A stretch of 64,000 bases of DNA from Lachnospiraceae bacterium (GTDB lineage: Bacteria > Bacillota > Clostridia > Lachnospirales > Lachnospiraceae): contig JAETON010000011.1 in NCBI GenBank assembly GCA_021771695.1, positions 1-64,000 of the forward strand, in the 5' to 3' direction. The position numbers were made by a program, and so were the translations under genes. Numbering within the stretch: the first letter of the stretch is position 1; each line of letters begins with the position of its first letter. The notes under the pieces are model-generated. The model made no database searches. It was not told the DNA's origin and worked only from the letters and a program-made list of their open reading frames with translations. Below are positions 51,149 through 59,716 of the stretch, one piece after another.

Positions 51149-51630
51149 TACATCTCCATTTGTGGAACAGGAGGTTTCTGATTCTCCTGTAGTAAAACAC
51201 TCGATTTGGATAATGCCTGCATCAATGGTTCTACATCTATACCATTATCCATATAGCCTTCTAATACCGTCATAAAGTAAGTATGACTAGGTAATCCTAC
51301 TTCAAATTTGGGATTCATAACATACATCATGCCTTCTATTTCTCTGTTATCTGAAGTTTTCACATTGACAACTTCTTTGGTATAAAGGTGAGGATAGCCT
51401 TCATAATGATCTAAAGACTTTTCACTCTGTGAATCGATTTCCCACAAAAGAACATCCACACTATACTCTGGATTTTTTTCTACGGTAGCATAGGCATGAT
51501 CAACCTGCCCTTTAAACAGTAACTCATATCCTTCTAGTTTTCCTGTTATCATTTTTGTCGCAGATGGACAGCGATGTGACATCTGCTTTAAATTTAGATT
51601 ACTTCCATAAGCAACATAATATTTTGTCAT
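51148..51630 (-). CDS. Gamma-glutamylcyclotransferase (GGCT/AIG2 fold)
   Basis: 160 residues. The substrate-binding loop is YVAYGSNLNLKQM at the N-terminus, followed by LEGYELLFKG and DVLLWEID. The catalytic glutamate is in LDHYEGYPHLYTKEVV. Enzymes of this fold release glutamyl units as 5-oxoproline. It sits directly after the amidoligase gene, a pairing that has been described for predicted peptide-modification systems. GGAG precedes the ATG by 6 nt. Confidence 0.9.
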   Translation of the reverse strand: MTKYYVAYGSNLNLKQMSHRCPSATKMITGKLEGYELLFKGQVDHAYATVEKNPEYSVDVLLWEIDSQSEKSLDHYEGYPHLYTKEVVNVKTSDNREIEGMMYVMNPKFEVGLPSHTYFMTVLEGYMDNGIDVEPLMQALSKSSVLLQENQKPPVPQMEM

Positions 51631-51644
51631 TTCATTCTCCTTTC

Positions 51645-52667
51645 CTACATATTCATCATCATCGAAGATTCTTGTTCTTGGTTCGACACAGCCTCACCTT
51701 CGCTGATTATAGAGGAGCCTTGTTCCATGTTTCTTTGGTGTCGTATGGCTCGCAGACGCTCTTTCTGTGCTTCAGCTTGTGCTGGATCTTTCCATGCAAT
51801 ACAACCATCTAGATTTTCTAATAAAAACTTTCTTGCTGTTTCAAATTCTTTTCCTTTCAACCCCAAACGAAGCAACCATGTGCGAAATGTATATTTTTCA
51901 TTGGTCGACCTTGTTCGTAATGCACTTGCCTTTTTCTGATTGATTGCCTGTGCAGAGATCGCTAGACTAAACTGGATATATGTTTTTACTTTGCCAGCAT
52001 GAAGTGTACTATTGAACATACGAAATTCTATGGTTCCTTTTTGAAACACACTATGTAGGTTTAAGGCATGATATCGAGTTTGATCATAGTGACCATGTGA
52101 TCTTGAATAGGTAGTATCACCATACCATAGCTTTGAAAGCTGTTGTTTTGTTTTGGGCTTCTTGCGATTAATTTCTTCAAGAACACGTACATCTGCTTTC
52201 TTACAGTAATGCTGTCGTTCAACTTGAATATCTAATGCTTTATAAAAGATATCTTCTTTAGATACCATAATATTGATTAGATTTCGTAGAGAACGCACAT
52301 CATGATTGGCTGCATCCACATGCACATGAATACCACATTTTTGGCTTACAAAACCACCTTTATGTCTAAAATTTCTCACAATTTCTTGGATCGTTTCAAT
52401 ATCTCGATACTGACAAATCGGTGAAACAAATTCCACTTTATAGTTTTCAGAAGCAGAGATTCTTTCTCGATTCATTTTTCTCTGTGCTACGATACTGGAA
52501 TCGTATACTACTTTCCATGTACGGTTCTGTTCATCTTTGACATGGTAAGCATTCCCCAGCTTTCGTTCTGTTGTATGAAACTGTTTCGCAACAACTTTCG
52601 CTGCCATTTCTCTAGTGATACCAGTAAATTCGATTTCAATCCCAAAGTTTTGATCTCGTAGATCCAT
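51645..52667 (-). CDS. Putative amidoligase (COOH-NH2 ligase fold)
   Basis: 340 residues. The N-terminal QNFGIEIEFTGITREMAAKV is the hallmark of the glutamine-synthetase-like amidoligases, which make amide or gamma-glutamyl bonds with ATP. Further motifs are YKVEFVSPICQYRDIETIQE, GIHVHVDAANH and TIEFRMFNSTLHAGKVKTYI. The start codon overlaps the VirB4 stop (TAATG). With the cyclotransferase it could add and trim glutamate-like tags on a protein or wall peptide during transfer. Confidence 0.9.
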   Translation of the reverse strand: MDLRDQNFGIEIEFTGITREMAAKVVAKQFHTTERKLGNAYHVKDEQNRTWKVVYDSSIVAQRKMNRERISASENYKVEFVSPICQYRDIETIQEIVRNFRHKGGFVSQKCGIHVHVDAANHDVRSLRNLINIMVSKEDIFYKALDIQVERQHYCKKADVRVLEEINRKKPKTKQQLSKLWYGDTTYSRSHGHYDQTRYHALNLHSVFQKGTIEFRMFNSTLHAGKVKTYIQFSLAISAQAINQKKASALRTRSTNEKYTFRTWLLRLGLKGKEFETARKFLLENLDGCIAWKDPAQAEAQKERLRAIRHQRNMEQGSSIISEGEAVSNQEQESSMMMNM

Positions 52668-54502
52668 TAACGACCACCTGCATTACCAAACAGTCTTTCC
52701 TTGTAATCTTGAGCATGCACGACCAAGTTATATCGTTCGTTACCACACTTATATAAACAGCATCCTCTTTGTGGATATCGAATCAATTCATATTCACTTT
52801 CTTCCAATTGAAGGGCATCAATATAGAATTTGCTGTCGGTATTCCCTGCATTGAACAGAAACGCATGAGTTGGTATTGAGAATAATGGTTTTGTAAGTTC
52901 ACGTATTCCTTCAATATTGAAATCTTCCAGATTCTGTGTTGCCAGAATGATGGAGCTTTCCTTTTTACGAACACGTTTCATAAAATTTCGGATGTATTCT
53001 ACAGCAACTAGATTAGTCAAGAACAAATACAATTCATCAATGGAAGCCACTGTATGACCACTTGTAAGAAGTTCATTGCTCATATACGATAGGATGTTGA
53101 ACAGCATGGCATTTCGAATACTTTCATTTGCCTGTAATAGTCCTTTCACTCCAAATGTTACAAACTGACCTTCCTTGATATTGGTATGACCATTAAAGAA
53201 CTTGCTATCAGCACCGATACAAATCGAGTTTAATGCAAGGCATAATTCTCGCAGTGTTTCTTCTGTATATAGACTTTTAGACGAATCATCAAAATGCTTG
53301 TATCGATACTTCATATGCTCATATAAATTTTCCAATGTTGGAAATTCATCATGCAGTAAAAGTGATACATCCGTAGAATCATCAATATTAAACTGTGCAT
53401 ATAGTTCCATGATCATGAGTTCCAATGTATCCATTTGTTCATTGGTAAGGTCTTTATAAGATTTAAAAAAGTCCTTCAAAAAGGACACGTGTTGTGACAG
53501 TACAGAAGATTGTTTAAAAGGTTCAGGTGTATCCTCATCATCTTCTTCATCTCCTGTTGACCATAGTTTAGGTTCTAGCACATTGATGATGTATTTTCCT
53601 GACATCAAATCGACAAAAGTTCCACCTAGATTTTTAGTTAAGTCAACATATTCATGTTCTGGATCAAGGCAAATCACATTCATTCCTGCTTCACGCTGAT
53701 TACATAAAATCAGCTTTAGTAAAAATGACTTTCCTTGTCCTGAGTTACCGATAATGAGAATATTTGCGTTTGTTTTATCATCTGCTCTGCGATTAAAGTC
53801 TACGATGATATTACTTCCAAACTTATCACATCCTAAATAAAAACCATCTGGATCGGTCTTTCCTGAATAGGTAAAAGGAAACAGATTTGCCACACTACTA
53901 GCCGGTAACACTCGTTCAAACTGTCCATGAAAGGCATCAAATCCAGAGGGCATCACAGAAAGAAACCCTTGTTTTTGGCGAAGTACCAATCGATCTACAT
54001 TGAGTTTTGAACGTACTAGCTCAGTCATAACTTCGGTCTGTAACAGTTTTAAAGCATCATAGTCCAGAGCCATCAGTTCTAAAAACACAGCACAATGCAT
54101 TAATGGTTCTTTTGAGCGATGCATATTGGCAATCAGATCTACCACATCTTTTAGATTGCTTTGTGCTTCAATGGATTGTTGCAAATCATTGGTGTTTCCC
54201 TGTTTCATTCGATTCTTATTCGCTGCATTTCCAATGATCTTCTTTTCTTCTAATGGAGATACGACTCTTGTGTAGATTCTGAGCGTGACTCCATCTTTTT
54301 CGCCAAGATAACGAAGTAATGCTTGATCTTCGGTACTAGTAGGATACTCACGTAATGCCCAAACACATCGATATGTATTTCCACATACAAAGTATTCGCT
54401 ATAAAACTTACATGTAGAAGGTGCAATCATATCAATAAAATCTTGAACAGCAATCTCCTGTGGATCATCTATCTTTTCTTTTTTACGAAATCTCTTTGCC
54501 AT
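52667..54502 (-). CDS. VirB4/TraE-type conjugative ATPase
   Basis: About 611 residues, starting at ATG 54502 (AGGTGG upstream). The N-terminal 240 form the VirB4 interaction domain. Walker A is IIGNSGQGKSF at about 251-261, followed by MNVICLDPEHEYVDLTKNLG (Walker A'-type Asp). Walker B is in VASIDELYLFL, and the late motif SIILATQNLEDF is typical of VirB4. It energises assembly of the type IV secretion channel. It overlaps the upstream gene by 20 bp. Confidence 0.95.
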   Translation of the reverse strand: MAKRFRKKEKIDDPQEIAVQDFIDMIAPSTCKFYSEYFVCGNTYRCVWALREYPTSTEDQALLRYLGEKDGVTLRIYTRVVSPLEEKKIIGNAANKNRMKQGNTNDLQQSIEAQSNLKDVVDLIANMHRSKEPLMHCAVFLELMALDYDALKLLQTEVMTELVRSKLNVDRLVLRQKQGFLSVMPSGFDAFHGQFERVLPASSVANLFPFTYSGKTDPDGFYLGCDKFGSNIIVDFNRRADDKTNANILIIGNSGQGKSFLLKLILCNQREAGMNVICLDPEHEYVDLTKNLGGTFVDLMSGKYIINVLEPKLWSTGDEEDDEDTPEPFKQSSVLSQHVSFLKDFFKSYKDLTNEQMDTLELMIMELYAQFNIDDSTDVSLLLHDEFPTLENLYEHMKYRYKHFDDSSKSLYTEETLRELCLALNSICIGADSKFFNGHTNIKEGQFVTFGVKGLLQANESIRNAMLFNILSYMSNELLTSGHTVASIDELYLFLTNLVAVEYIRNFMKRVRKKESSIILATQNLEDFNIEGIRELTKPLFSIPTHAFLFNAGNTDSKFYIDALQLEESEYELIRYPQRGCCLYKCGNERYNLVVHAQDYKERLFGNAGGR

Positions 54503-55073
54503 CTTCCAGCCACCTTTCTCCATCGATATCTTCAAATTGATCAGTCGTTACATTTTGTTCAAAATAAACAGCCAACAACTCTTTCAATTGCTCCTTCCCT
54601 GCACGTTCTACATCAAATCCTTGTAGTTTTAATAATTTTTCGATTCTTCGTAACAGTGGAAAGATTTCTGCTTGATTTTCTTCTTTAATACGAACAACTA
54701 AAGCAAACAATCGAGCTGTTGCTGTTTGAATCTGAATCTTATCCAAATGAATGAGATCCTGTTCCAGTAGTTTTCGTACTTGAACATTTCTTTCTCTCTG
54801 TATTCTTTCTTTGATAAAAATCTTATTGTATTCAAAATTATCACGACTGTTTAAACACAAGATTTCAATATCATCAATTCCCTTTAGAACATTGGTCATA
54901 GAGAAAATCTTAGCACCTACATTTTCCACCGACATCACCGACAGATTTGGTGGTTGGACAAGAAAAAAGACCAATTCAACATTGTTATAGCAACACAAAC
55001 TATAATCGGAAATGGTCTTGATATTGATCAATTGTCGAGTCGAGCTCGTTTTCTTTTTCTTCTTTTTTGTCAT
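54483..55073 (-). CDS. Transfer-operon protein of unknown function, upstream of VirB4
   Basis: About 196 residues from the ATG 55073, which follows GGGAGG. A basic head (TKKKKKKTSSTRQLINIKTI) precedes a folded part with NVELVFFLVQPPNLSVMSVE, IDDIEILCLNSRDNFEYNKI, and a basic helix (RIQRERNVQVRKLLEQDLIH). The order of segments recalls the N-terminal part of VirB4-like proteins, although the following VirB4 has its own. It may be a channel component or a duplicate N-domain. Confidence 0.72.
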   Translation of the reverse strand: MTKKKKKKTSSTRQLINIKTISDYSLCCYNNVELVFFLVQPPNLSVMSVENVGAKIFSMTNVLKGIDDIEILCLNSRDNFEYNKIFIKERIQRERNVQVRKLLEQDLIHLDKIQIQTATARLFALVVRIKEENQAEIFPLLRRIEKLLKLQGFDVERAGKEQLKELLAVYFEQNVTTDQFEDIDGERWLEDGKEIS

Positions 55074-55086
55074 TAAACCTCCCTTT

Positions 55087-55404
55087 TTACATGGGTTGGA
55101 ACATATCATAAATGATATTTTCTTCCACATATTTTACCTCAGGTATTTCTTTCTCAAACATTTGCATAGGAATAATTGCCGCTTGTAAACGTGGCAGATC
55201 TTCTTGATTGAAAACTAAGTCCAAATAGTTTCCCATAGAAAATAACTTTACTTCATCGCTCTCTGTAATAAATGCATACGATTTAAAATCTTCTACACTC
55301 ATAATAAAAGCAGCAATATTTTCAGAAGCATCTTCGATAAAACACACTGGTTTTCCACTAGGTTGCCTAAACTTCAAGCATTCATACACTGCCAATACTT
55401 CCAT
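55087..55404 (-). CDS. Hypothetical protein of the transfer operon
   Basis: 105 residues, soluble, with strand-rich blocks: PVCFIEDASENIAAFIMSVE, FKSYAFITESDEVKLFSMGN, LDLVFNQEDLPRLQAAIIPM. No metal or catalytic motif stands out. It lies 3 bp after the VirB3-like gene, inside the operon, so a role in channel assembly is likely but not shown. Confidence 0.72.
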   Translation of the reverse strand: MEVLAVYECLKFRQPSGKPVCFIEDASENIAAFIMSVEDFKSYAFITESDEVKLFSMGNYLDLVFNQEDLPRLQAAIIPMQMFEKEIPEVKYVEENIIYDMFQPM

Positions 55405-55407
55405 ACA

Positions 55408-55677
55408 TCATGCCTCTTTCTCGGAATCCTTTTGCCAAACGTAATATTGTTGTTGCAAAACAAAGAAGTTACAAGCATATTTAATAAAATCCAATATACT
55501 TGTATCGTCAAAGCGAATAGAAAGAAATCCATATGCAGTGATACATGCCATAGGCAAATAAAAATTGGCTCTAGTAATACATAGAACAGATATTATAGAA
55601 CCAACACCAATGATTCCAATATCTTGTAAGTACCAAAGCCACAAGACTGGTTTTCCCTTCAAATTATCGGGATACAT
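55408..55677 (-). CDS. VirB3/PrgI-like membrane protein
   Basis: 89 residues. A short N-terminal segment (YPDNLKGKPVLWLWYLQD) is followed by two adjacent hydrophobic helices (IGIIGVGSIISVLCI, FYLPMACITAYGFLSI) and a C-terminal aromatic stretch (CNFFVLQQQYYVW). Size and topology fit the small inner-membrane subunit placed before VirB4 in T4SS operons. The sequence-level match to PrgI or VirB3 cannot be proved by eye. Confidence 0.75.
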   Translation of the reverse strand: MYPDNLKGKPVLWLWYLQDIGIIGVGSIISVLCITRANFYLPMACITAYGFLSIRFDDTSILDFIKYACNFFVLQQQYYVWQKDSEKEA

Positions 55678-55703
55678 ATATTCTTTTATATTTCCTCACT
55701 CCT

Positions 55704-56054
55704 TTACATTTTTTGAATGGATAGTCCATTTTGAATTGCACAAAATTCAGGAAGACTCATTGTGTAATCCTGTTGATTTTCTTGGACATACTTTCGATAT
55801 CCATTCATTTTATAGATAGCTTCCTCTTTTGAGCAATTGAAATGTTTCGCCAAATAATTGAGATATTCATCTTGTGAGATCACCTTTGTTTCAATTGAAT
55901 ATAGATCTTCATCATGAAAGAAACATTGATACTCATAATCTTCAACTGCGCTTGGAAATACTTCAAATCCACATCGTGAACATACTGTAACGAATTGATC
56001 ATTCTTTATTTTTTCTGAATCTAGAGCATTTTGTTTTATTAAATTCTTTTCCAT
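55704..56054 (-). CDS. Hypothetical protein with a CxxC pair
   Basis: 116 residues. VTVCSRCGFEVFPSAVEDYE and YQCFFHDEDLYSIETKVIS suggest a small metal-binding N-terminal part; the C-terminal half is helical (EEAIYKMNGYRKYVQENQQD). GGAGGG lies before the ATG. It is placed between the VirB3-like gene and the inserted DUF2971 pair. Function unknown. Confidence 0.72.
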   Translation of the reverse strand: MEKNLIKQNALDSEKIKNDQFVTVCSRCGFEVFPSAVEDYEYQCFFHDEDLYSIETKVISQDEYLNYLAKHFNCSKEEAIYKMNGYRKYVQENQQDYTMSLPEFCAIQNGLSIQKM

Positions 56055-56107
56055 GTAACCCTCCTATAATCACAAAAACAACCATTAAGGTTGCTTTTAT
56101 CTTTTTC

Positions 56108-57205
56108 TTATTTATTAGACATTAAAGCCTGCATTGAATATTTTTCTGATAATAAAGAAGGCAGGTTTTTCTTCCAACTGTAATTTTCAAAATTAGCCAA
56201 ATCGATTTTATGCTTATCCAACACCATTATCGTATCTTCAATGCTATATACACCTCGTATATTTTCATCTATTAAAATTTCCTTTATCAAAGGAGAATAA
56301 AAGTAATTAGCTCCTTTATAACGAATCAACAAATAAAATATTTCTCTTAACTTTTCATCATCTGTTAATTTTTTAAATTGTTTATTATATTGCTTCATTA
56401 ATTTATTATCTATTCTAGTAAACATTAGAATAACTGATTTTTCTTTTAAAGGAAAGATACACACTACGAGATCTTCCAATCTATTTTTATTTTGAATAGT
56501 TACTGATTGAAGTATAGAGTGATCTACATTTCTTGATATCGGAATGGAGGTTTGTGCAGCAATAGGTACTGTATAATCTAATACACGGTGATAAAGTATC
56601 CTAAAATTCCTATACCCATTTTCAAAGCTTTTCTTTGCATATTGCAAATCATTAAAAAAATCTTGAATGTCAACTTTTACCGCTGAAGATTCTATTTTAC
56701 CCATGCTTTCATAGTATGAAGATATTAACTGATCCTCTGTTAATTCAGAATGATTAAGACTCCCTTTAAAAATTCTAAATCTACTATTAAACAATTCATT
56801 TAAATATGTTTTCAATGCTATTGAATCTACTAAATCAGCTGGATTTGAAAATAATAGAGCATTTTCACTTTCATAAACACTGAATTTTTCTTGATCACAT
56901 TTAGAACATATTGAATAAAATACCCCAGCTTTATTTGTACCTATGAATTCTTTATCCCCAAACGGTATTCTTAACCCCATATAATTAGCAGTTAGTACAC
57001 CATAATTCTTTTTATATGGTGCTTTAATATTTTCAAGGCAAAAGAATGGAACTGTATGTGATTTATGAAATGAACCTGAAACATTTTTTATTTCTCTTTC
57101 GCAAAGAGCGCAACACGTTTGATCCTTTTGATCATTAAACTTTTGATTAATTTTAGATTTATAAATACTAATTTCCTTCGCATTTGGTTTAATATATGAT
57201 GTCAT
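56108..57205 (-). CDS. Cys-rich protein, possibly HNH-like (partner of the DUF2971 gene)
   Basis: About 365 residues. TCCALCEREIKNVSGSFHKS with a following HTVPFF, and later FYSICSKCDQEKF, give two CxxC pairs and histidines as in HNH-type zinc folds, but the canonical catalytic Asn/His cannot be placed with confidence. The C-terminal 200 residues are unrecognised. The ATG 57205 follows GGAG by 6 nt. It begins just after the DUF2971 gene and shares its AT-rich composition. I suspect a two-gene defence-type module. Confidence 0.72.
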   Translation of the reverse strand: MTSYIKPNAKEISIYKSKINQKFNDQKDQTCCALCEREIKNVSGSFHKSHTVPFFCLENIKAPYKKNYGVLTANYMGLRIPFGDKEFIGTNKAGVFYSICSKCDQEKFSVYESENALLFSNPADLVDSIALKTYLNELFNSRFRIFKGSLNHSELTEDQLISSYYESMGKIESSAVKVDIQDFFNDLQYAKKSFENGYRNFRILYHRVLDYTVPIAAQTSIPISRNVDHSILQSVTIQNKNRLEDLVVCIFPLKEKSVILMFTRIDNKLMKQYNKQFKKLTDDEKLREIFYLLIRYKGANYFYSPLIKEILIDENIRGVYSIEDTIMVLDKHKIDLANFENYSWKKNLPSLLSEKYSMQALMSNK

Positions 57206-57220
57206 TTCTTTCTCCATAAA

Positions 57221-58018
57221 CTAAAAACATTTTTCTTCATATAGTTCAAATCTAAAATTTTCTTCGTTGTATGTCATCTGATAAACTTCACACTTTCCGT
57301 TAGAATTTTTACCAATCTCTACTAACTTGTTTTTATATTTTTGCTCACAGTCTTTTCCTATATAGATTTTTCTAGGATTTGCATAAAAGAAATTATCTAA
57401 TGGACTCATAATTCTAAATTCCTTTTCATGAAACCAACTTGAATGTTTTACTGTATTAGCAAGGACTAATATCTGTAAATAAAAATAAAATCCATCATCT
57501 TTTATTTTATCCTTATCTTTGATATTTCTAACAGAGTCTAAAAGACTTACTATTGTCCAATCACCACTTCTTCTTTCATTTTCATAAAGAACAGGAAAAA
57601 TAAGCTTTTTTTGTTCTTCATCAAGTTCATATTCAACACAATACCCTTGGTGATTATTCGCATAATAAGCCCACATTGGCATATTCTGTTCGTTAGTGTT
57701 GGTAAAACAACTAACCTTTAAATTTTTTTGTAACGCTGAAAGTATATCTTGTACATTTTCTTTCTGTAATCCATACTCTTGCAATTTTTTATAGTCAAAC
57801 ATAAAATATCTACCCTCAAATGGATCATTAAAGGAATTAAAGTCGCTTAAGAAAATTTTATTTTCCTCTAGGCAAGATAATTTTTTTTCATTTACTTCTT
57901 TTCTATCATCCAAACTATAATATTTATAAAGTTTATTAGGTATAAAAGAATTTTTGTATTTTTGAGCCTTTTCAAACTCATTATTTTTAATATATTGAAA
58001 ATATATTTCTAAATCCAC
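57221..58018 (-). CDS. DUF2971 family protein
   Basis: About 265 residues. Family hallmarks are LYKYYSLDDRKEV, IFLSDFNSFNDPFEGRYFMF, SCFTNTNEQNMPMWAYYANN, HQGYCVEYEL and WFHEKEFRIM. DUF2971 proteins often appear in phage-defence islands, but their activity is not settled to my knowledge. I use the GTG 58018, with GAGG 8 nt upstream. With the next gene it interrupts the usual VirB3-to-VirB6 gene order, so it looks like inserted cargo. Confidence 0.88.
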   Translation of the reverse strand: MDLEIYFQYIKNNEFEKAQKYKNSFIPNKLYKYYSLDDRKEVNEKKLSCLEENKIFLSDFNSFNDPFEGRYFMFDYKKLQEYGLQKENVQDILSALQKNLKVSCFTNTNEQNMPMWAYYANNHQGYCVEYELDEEQKKLIFPVLYENERRSGDWTIVSLLDSVRNIKDKDKIKDDGFYFYLQILVLANTVKHSSWFHEKEFRIMSPLDNFFYANPRKIYIGKDCEQKYKNKLVEIGKNSNGKCEVYQMTYNEENFRFELYEEKCF

Positions 58019-58080
58019 AATAGACACCTCTTTTTTTAAATTGCTTTTTTAATCCTATATCGCAACAGTATTATACCACA

Positions 58081-58932
58081 TCACTTCACTGAGCTTGTAA
58101 TCGTTTTTGTGATTGTGATAGCAGATTGCATGGCATAAACAGAACTCATGATGTTTCCTTTTGTTGAAGTTTCTAGTCCAAATTGTTGTGCAATTCTTGG
58201 TACTTCGGCGGCTGCAAATATCAAACCAAGTCCTAATAGCAACTCCGATTGCATAACTCCGAGTCCTGCAAATAAGATCACTGTCTGCATAAACGCAGTA
58301 AAACATATCGCAATCGTTTGCTTACACCATTGGATAAATCCATCGGTATATCCTCTTGGCACACTAAACATATATAAACTTCCTACAGCAATTTGGATCA
58401 ACAAAATACCACCTCTTTTTAGGTTGGCAAAAAACACCTTAATGACCGAATATCCAAGCATGATGATCATCGCTAATGTAATGACGATTCCCATCGAACG
58501 ACCTGTAATAATATCTAATGCACTTGTTGACATTTCTCCCATGCCTCCACCAATTAAGGAGGTCATTCCACCTGTGAGCTGTGTCTGTAGTGAGATACAA
58601 AATTTATAAAGTTCCACAGGCACTGTTGTAACTAGACTGACTGCCATAAATCCCTTTAGAACATTCAGGGCAGTATCTTTGATACTACCCCTTCCGTTCT
58701 GTGATTCAATAGCACACTCAAAGACTGCTACCACAAGTCCTACGGCAAACATAGTCCAGCCAAAGTAATTGAAGAATAATACGATTGCCTGTACCCATGT
58801 TTCATCAAACAATTCAGCACCCATATTTCCCATCATGCCGAAGAATTCAGAGAGGGCATCCATTATGATCTCAAAGATCCAATTCATGATGCCTTCTAGA
58901 ATCGTATCAACTACAAAATCAAATATAAACAT
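58081..58932 (-). CDS. VirB6/TrbL-type membrane channel protein
   Basis: 283 residues with about six membrane helices: an amphipathic start (ILEGIMNWIFEIIMDALSEF), IVLFFNYFGWTMFAVGLVVA, a Gly-rich loop (LTGGMTSLIGGGMGEMSTSA), MGIVITLAMIIMLGYSVIKV and GILLIQIAVGSLYMFSV. This is the polytopic channel subunit of Gram-positive type IV systems. It lies next to the VirB2-like gene, 12 bp away. Confidence 0.88.
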   Translation of the reverse strand: MFIFDFVVDTILEGIMNWIFEIIMDALSEFFGMMGNMGAELFDETWVQAIVLFFNYFGWTMFAVGLVVAVFECAIESQNGRGSIKDTALNVLKGFMAVSLVTTVPVELYKFCISLQTQLTGGMTSLIGGGMGEMSTSALDIITGRSMGIVITLAMIIMLGYSVIKVFFANLKRGGILLIQIAVGSLYMFSVPRGYTDGFIQWCKQTIAICFTAFMQTVILFAGLGVMQSELLLGLGLIFAAAEVPRIAQQFGLETSTKGNIMSSVYAMQSAITITKTITSSVK

Positions 58933-58944
58933 ATCTTATATTTC

Positions 58945-59289
58945 CTATAAAATATTCCAGATATAGTTTGGTGCTGTCAGTGTAAAACATAAACAAGCAA
59001 ATAGGATTGCAGGTGCTGCCCATTCAAATTGTCCTTGTTTACGATAATCAAAATAAGCAGTGCCTAGTTTCACAAAGAAAAAGACAGCCAACACTAAATC
59101 AATAACTGGAAATACCACATTATTAACTACGGATTTGATTTGTCCTTCTGCTGCACCCCATGCTCCCTCAATCGCACCACTTACATCTCCTGTAGCATAA
59201 ATATTTTGGATTGAAAACACACTTGCTACATACATGGCACATCCAAATGCCAATATTTTTTTCCATCGTTTTTTTGTTCTTTCTACCAA
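58945..59289 (-). CDS. VirB2/pilin-like small membrane protein
   Basis: About 114 residues. The start is probably the TTG at 59289, since AAAGGA lies 9 nt upstream; the longer frame (to 59385) overlaps the AbrB-like gene deeply. A signal-like helix (KILAFGCAMYVASVFSIQNI) ends near ATG of YATGDVSGAIEG, followed by two membrane helices (VVFPVIDLVLAVFFFVKLG, PAILFACLCFTLTAPNYIW). This is the VirB2-like layout of a cleaved subunit. Confidence 0.78.
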   Translation of the reverse strand: MVERTKKRWKKILAFGCAMYVASVFSIQNIYATGDVSGAIEGAWGAAEGQIKSVVNNVVFPVIDLVLAVFFFVKLGTAYFDYRKQGQFEWAAPAILFACLCFTLTAPNYIWNIL

Positions 59290-59317
59290 TTTAAACCATC
59301 CTTTCTTAATTTTTGTC

Positions 59318-59716
59318 TTATAAAATTTCTGATGCTTCCGCAATTCCTTTGGCAACTTCTTCTGAACTGATTCCATGTGATACAAAGATGTTCATAATTG
59401 CATCAGGTACAAGTTCGCATAATTTATCACTTGTCGTGATTGTGATTTCTTCATTAAAACATATCATGTGAATCTTTTTTTCTGTCATGCCACATTGCTC
59501 CATCAATTCATTAGGAATACATAAGTATCTATCTGGATTGCTTTCCTCATGATAGCTACTTTCCACTCGCAAGCACTTTTCAATTGGTTCTGTAGGACAA
59601 GGATAGCTGATTTCTAAACTATCTCCTGCTGTCAGTTCCATATCTAGTAATGCCTCTACAGGAATTTCAATTTTTCCATCATCTGTTACTATTGCTTCAA
59701 AAGTTTTCGTTTTCAT
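59318..59716 (-). CDS. AbrB/SpoVT-like swapped-hairpin protein
   Basis: About 132 residues from the ATG 59716 (GGAG 6 nt upstream). FEAIVTDDGKIEIPVEALLD, followed by MELTAGDSLEISYP, is an AbrB-like beta-hairpin; a second, weaker one follows (RYLCIPNELMEQCGMTEKKI). The C-terminus is helical. It probably regulates transfer genes by DNA binding. It overlaps the methylase gene by 20 bp. Confidence 0.8.
   Translation of the reverse strand: MKTKTFEAIVTDDGKIEIPVEALLDMELTAGDSLEISYPCPTEPIEKCLRVESSYHEESNPDRYLCIPNELMEQCGMTEKKIHMICFNEEITITTSDKLCELVPDAIMNIFVSHGISSEEVAKGIAEASEIL

Noticed and set aside
54483-54502. Split VirB4 gene
   Set aside because: The protein before VirB4 recalls a VirB4 N-terminal region, but the 611-residue VirB4 already has its own N-domain and a good start, so a split gene is not supported.
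58055-58306. Cys-rich minus-strand protein
   Set aside because: It lies in another frame of the VirB6-like gene, which has the expected membrane layout.
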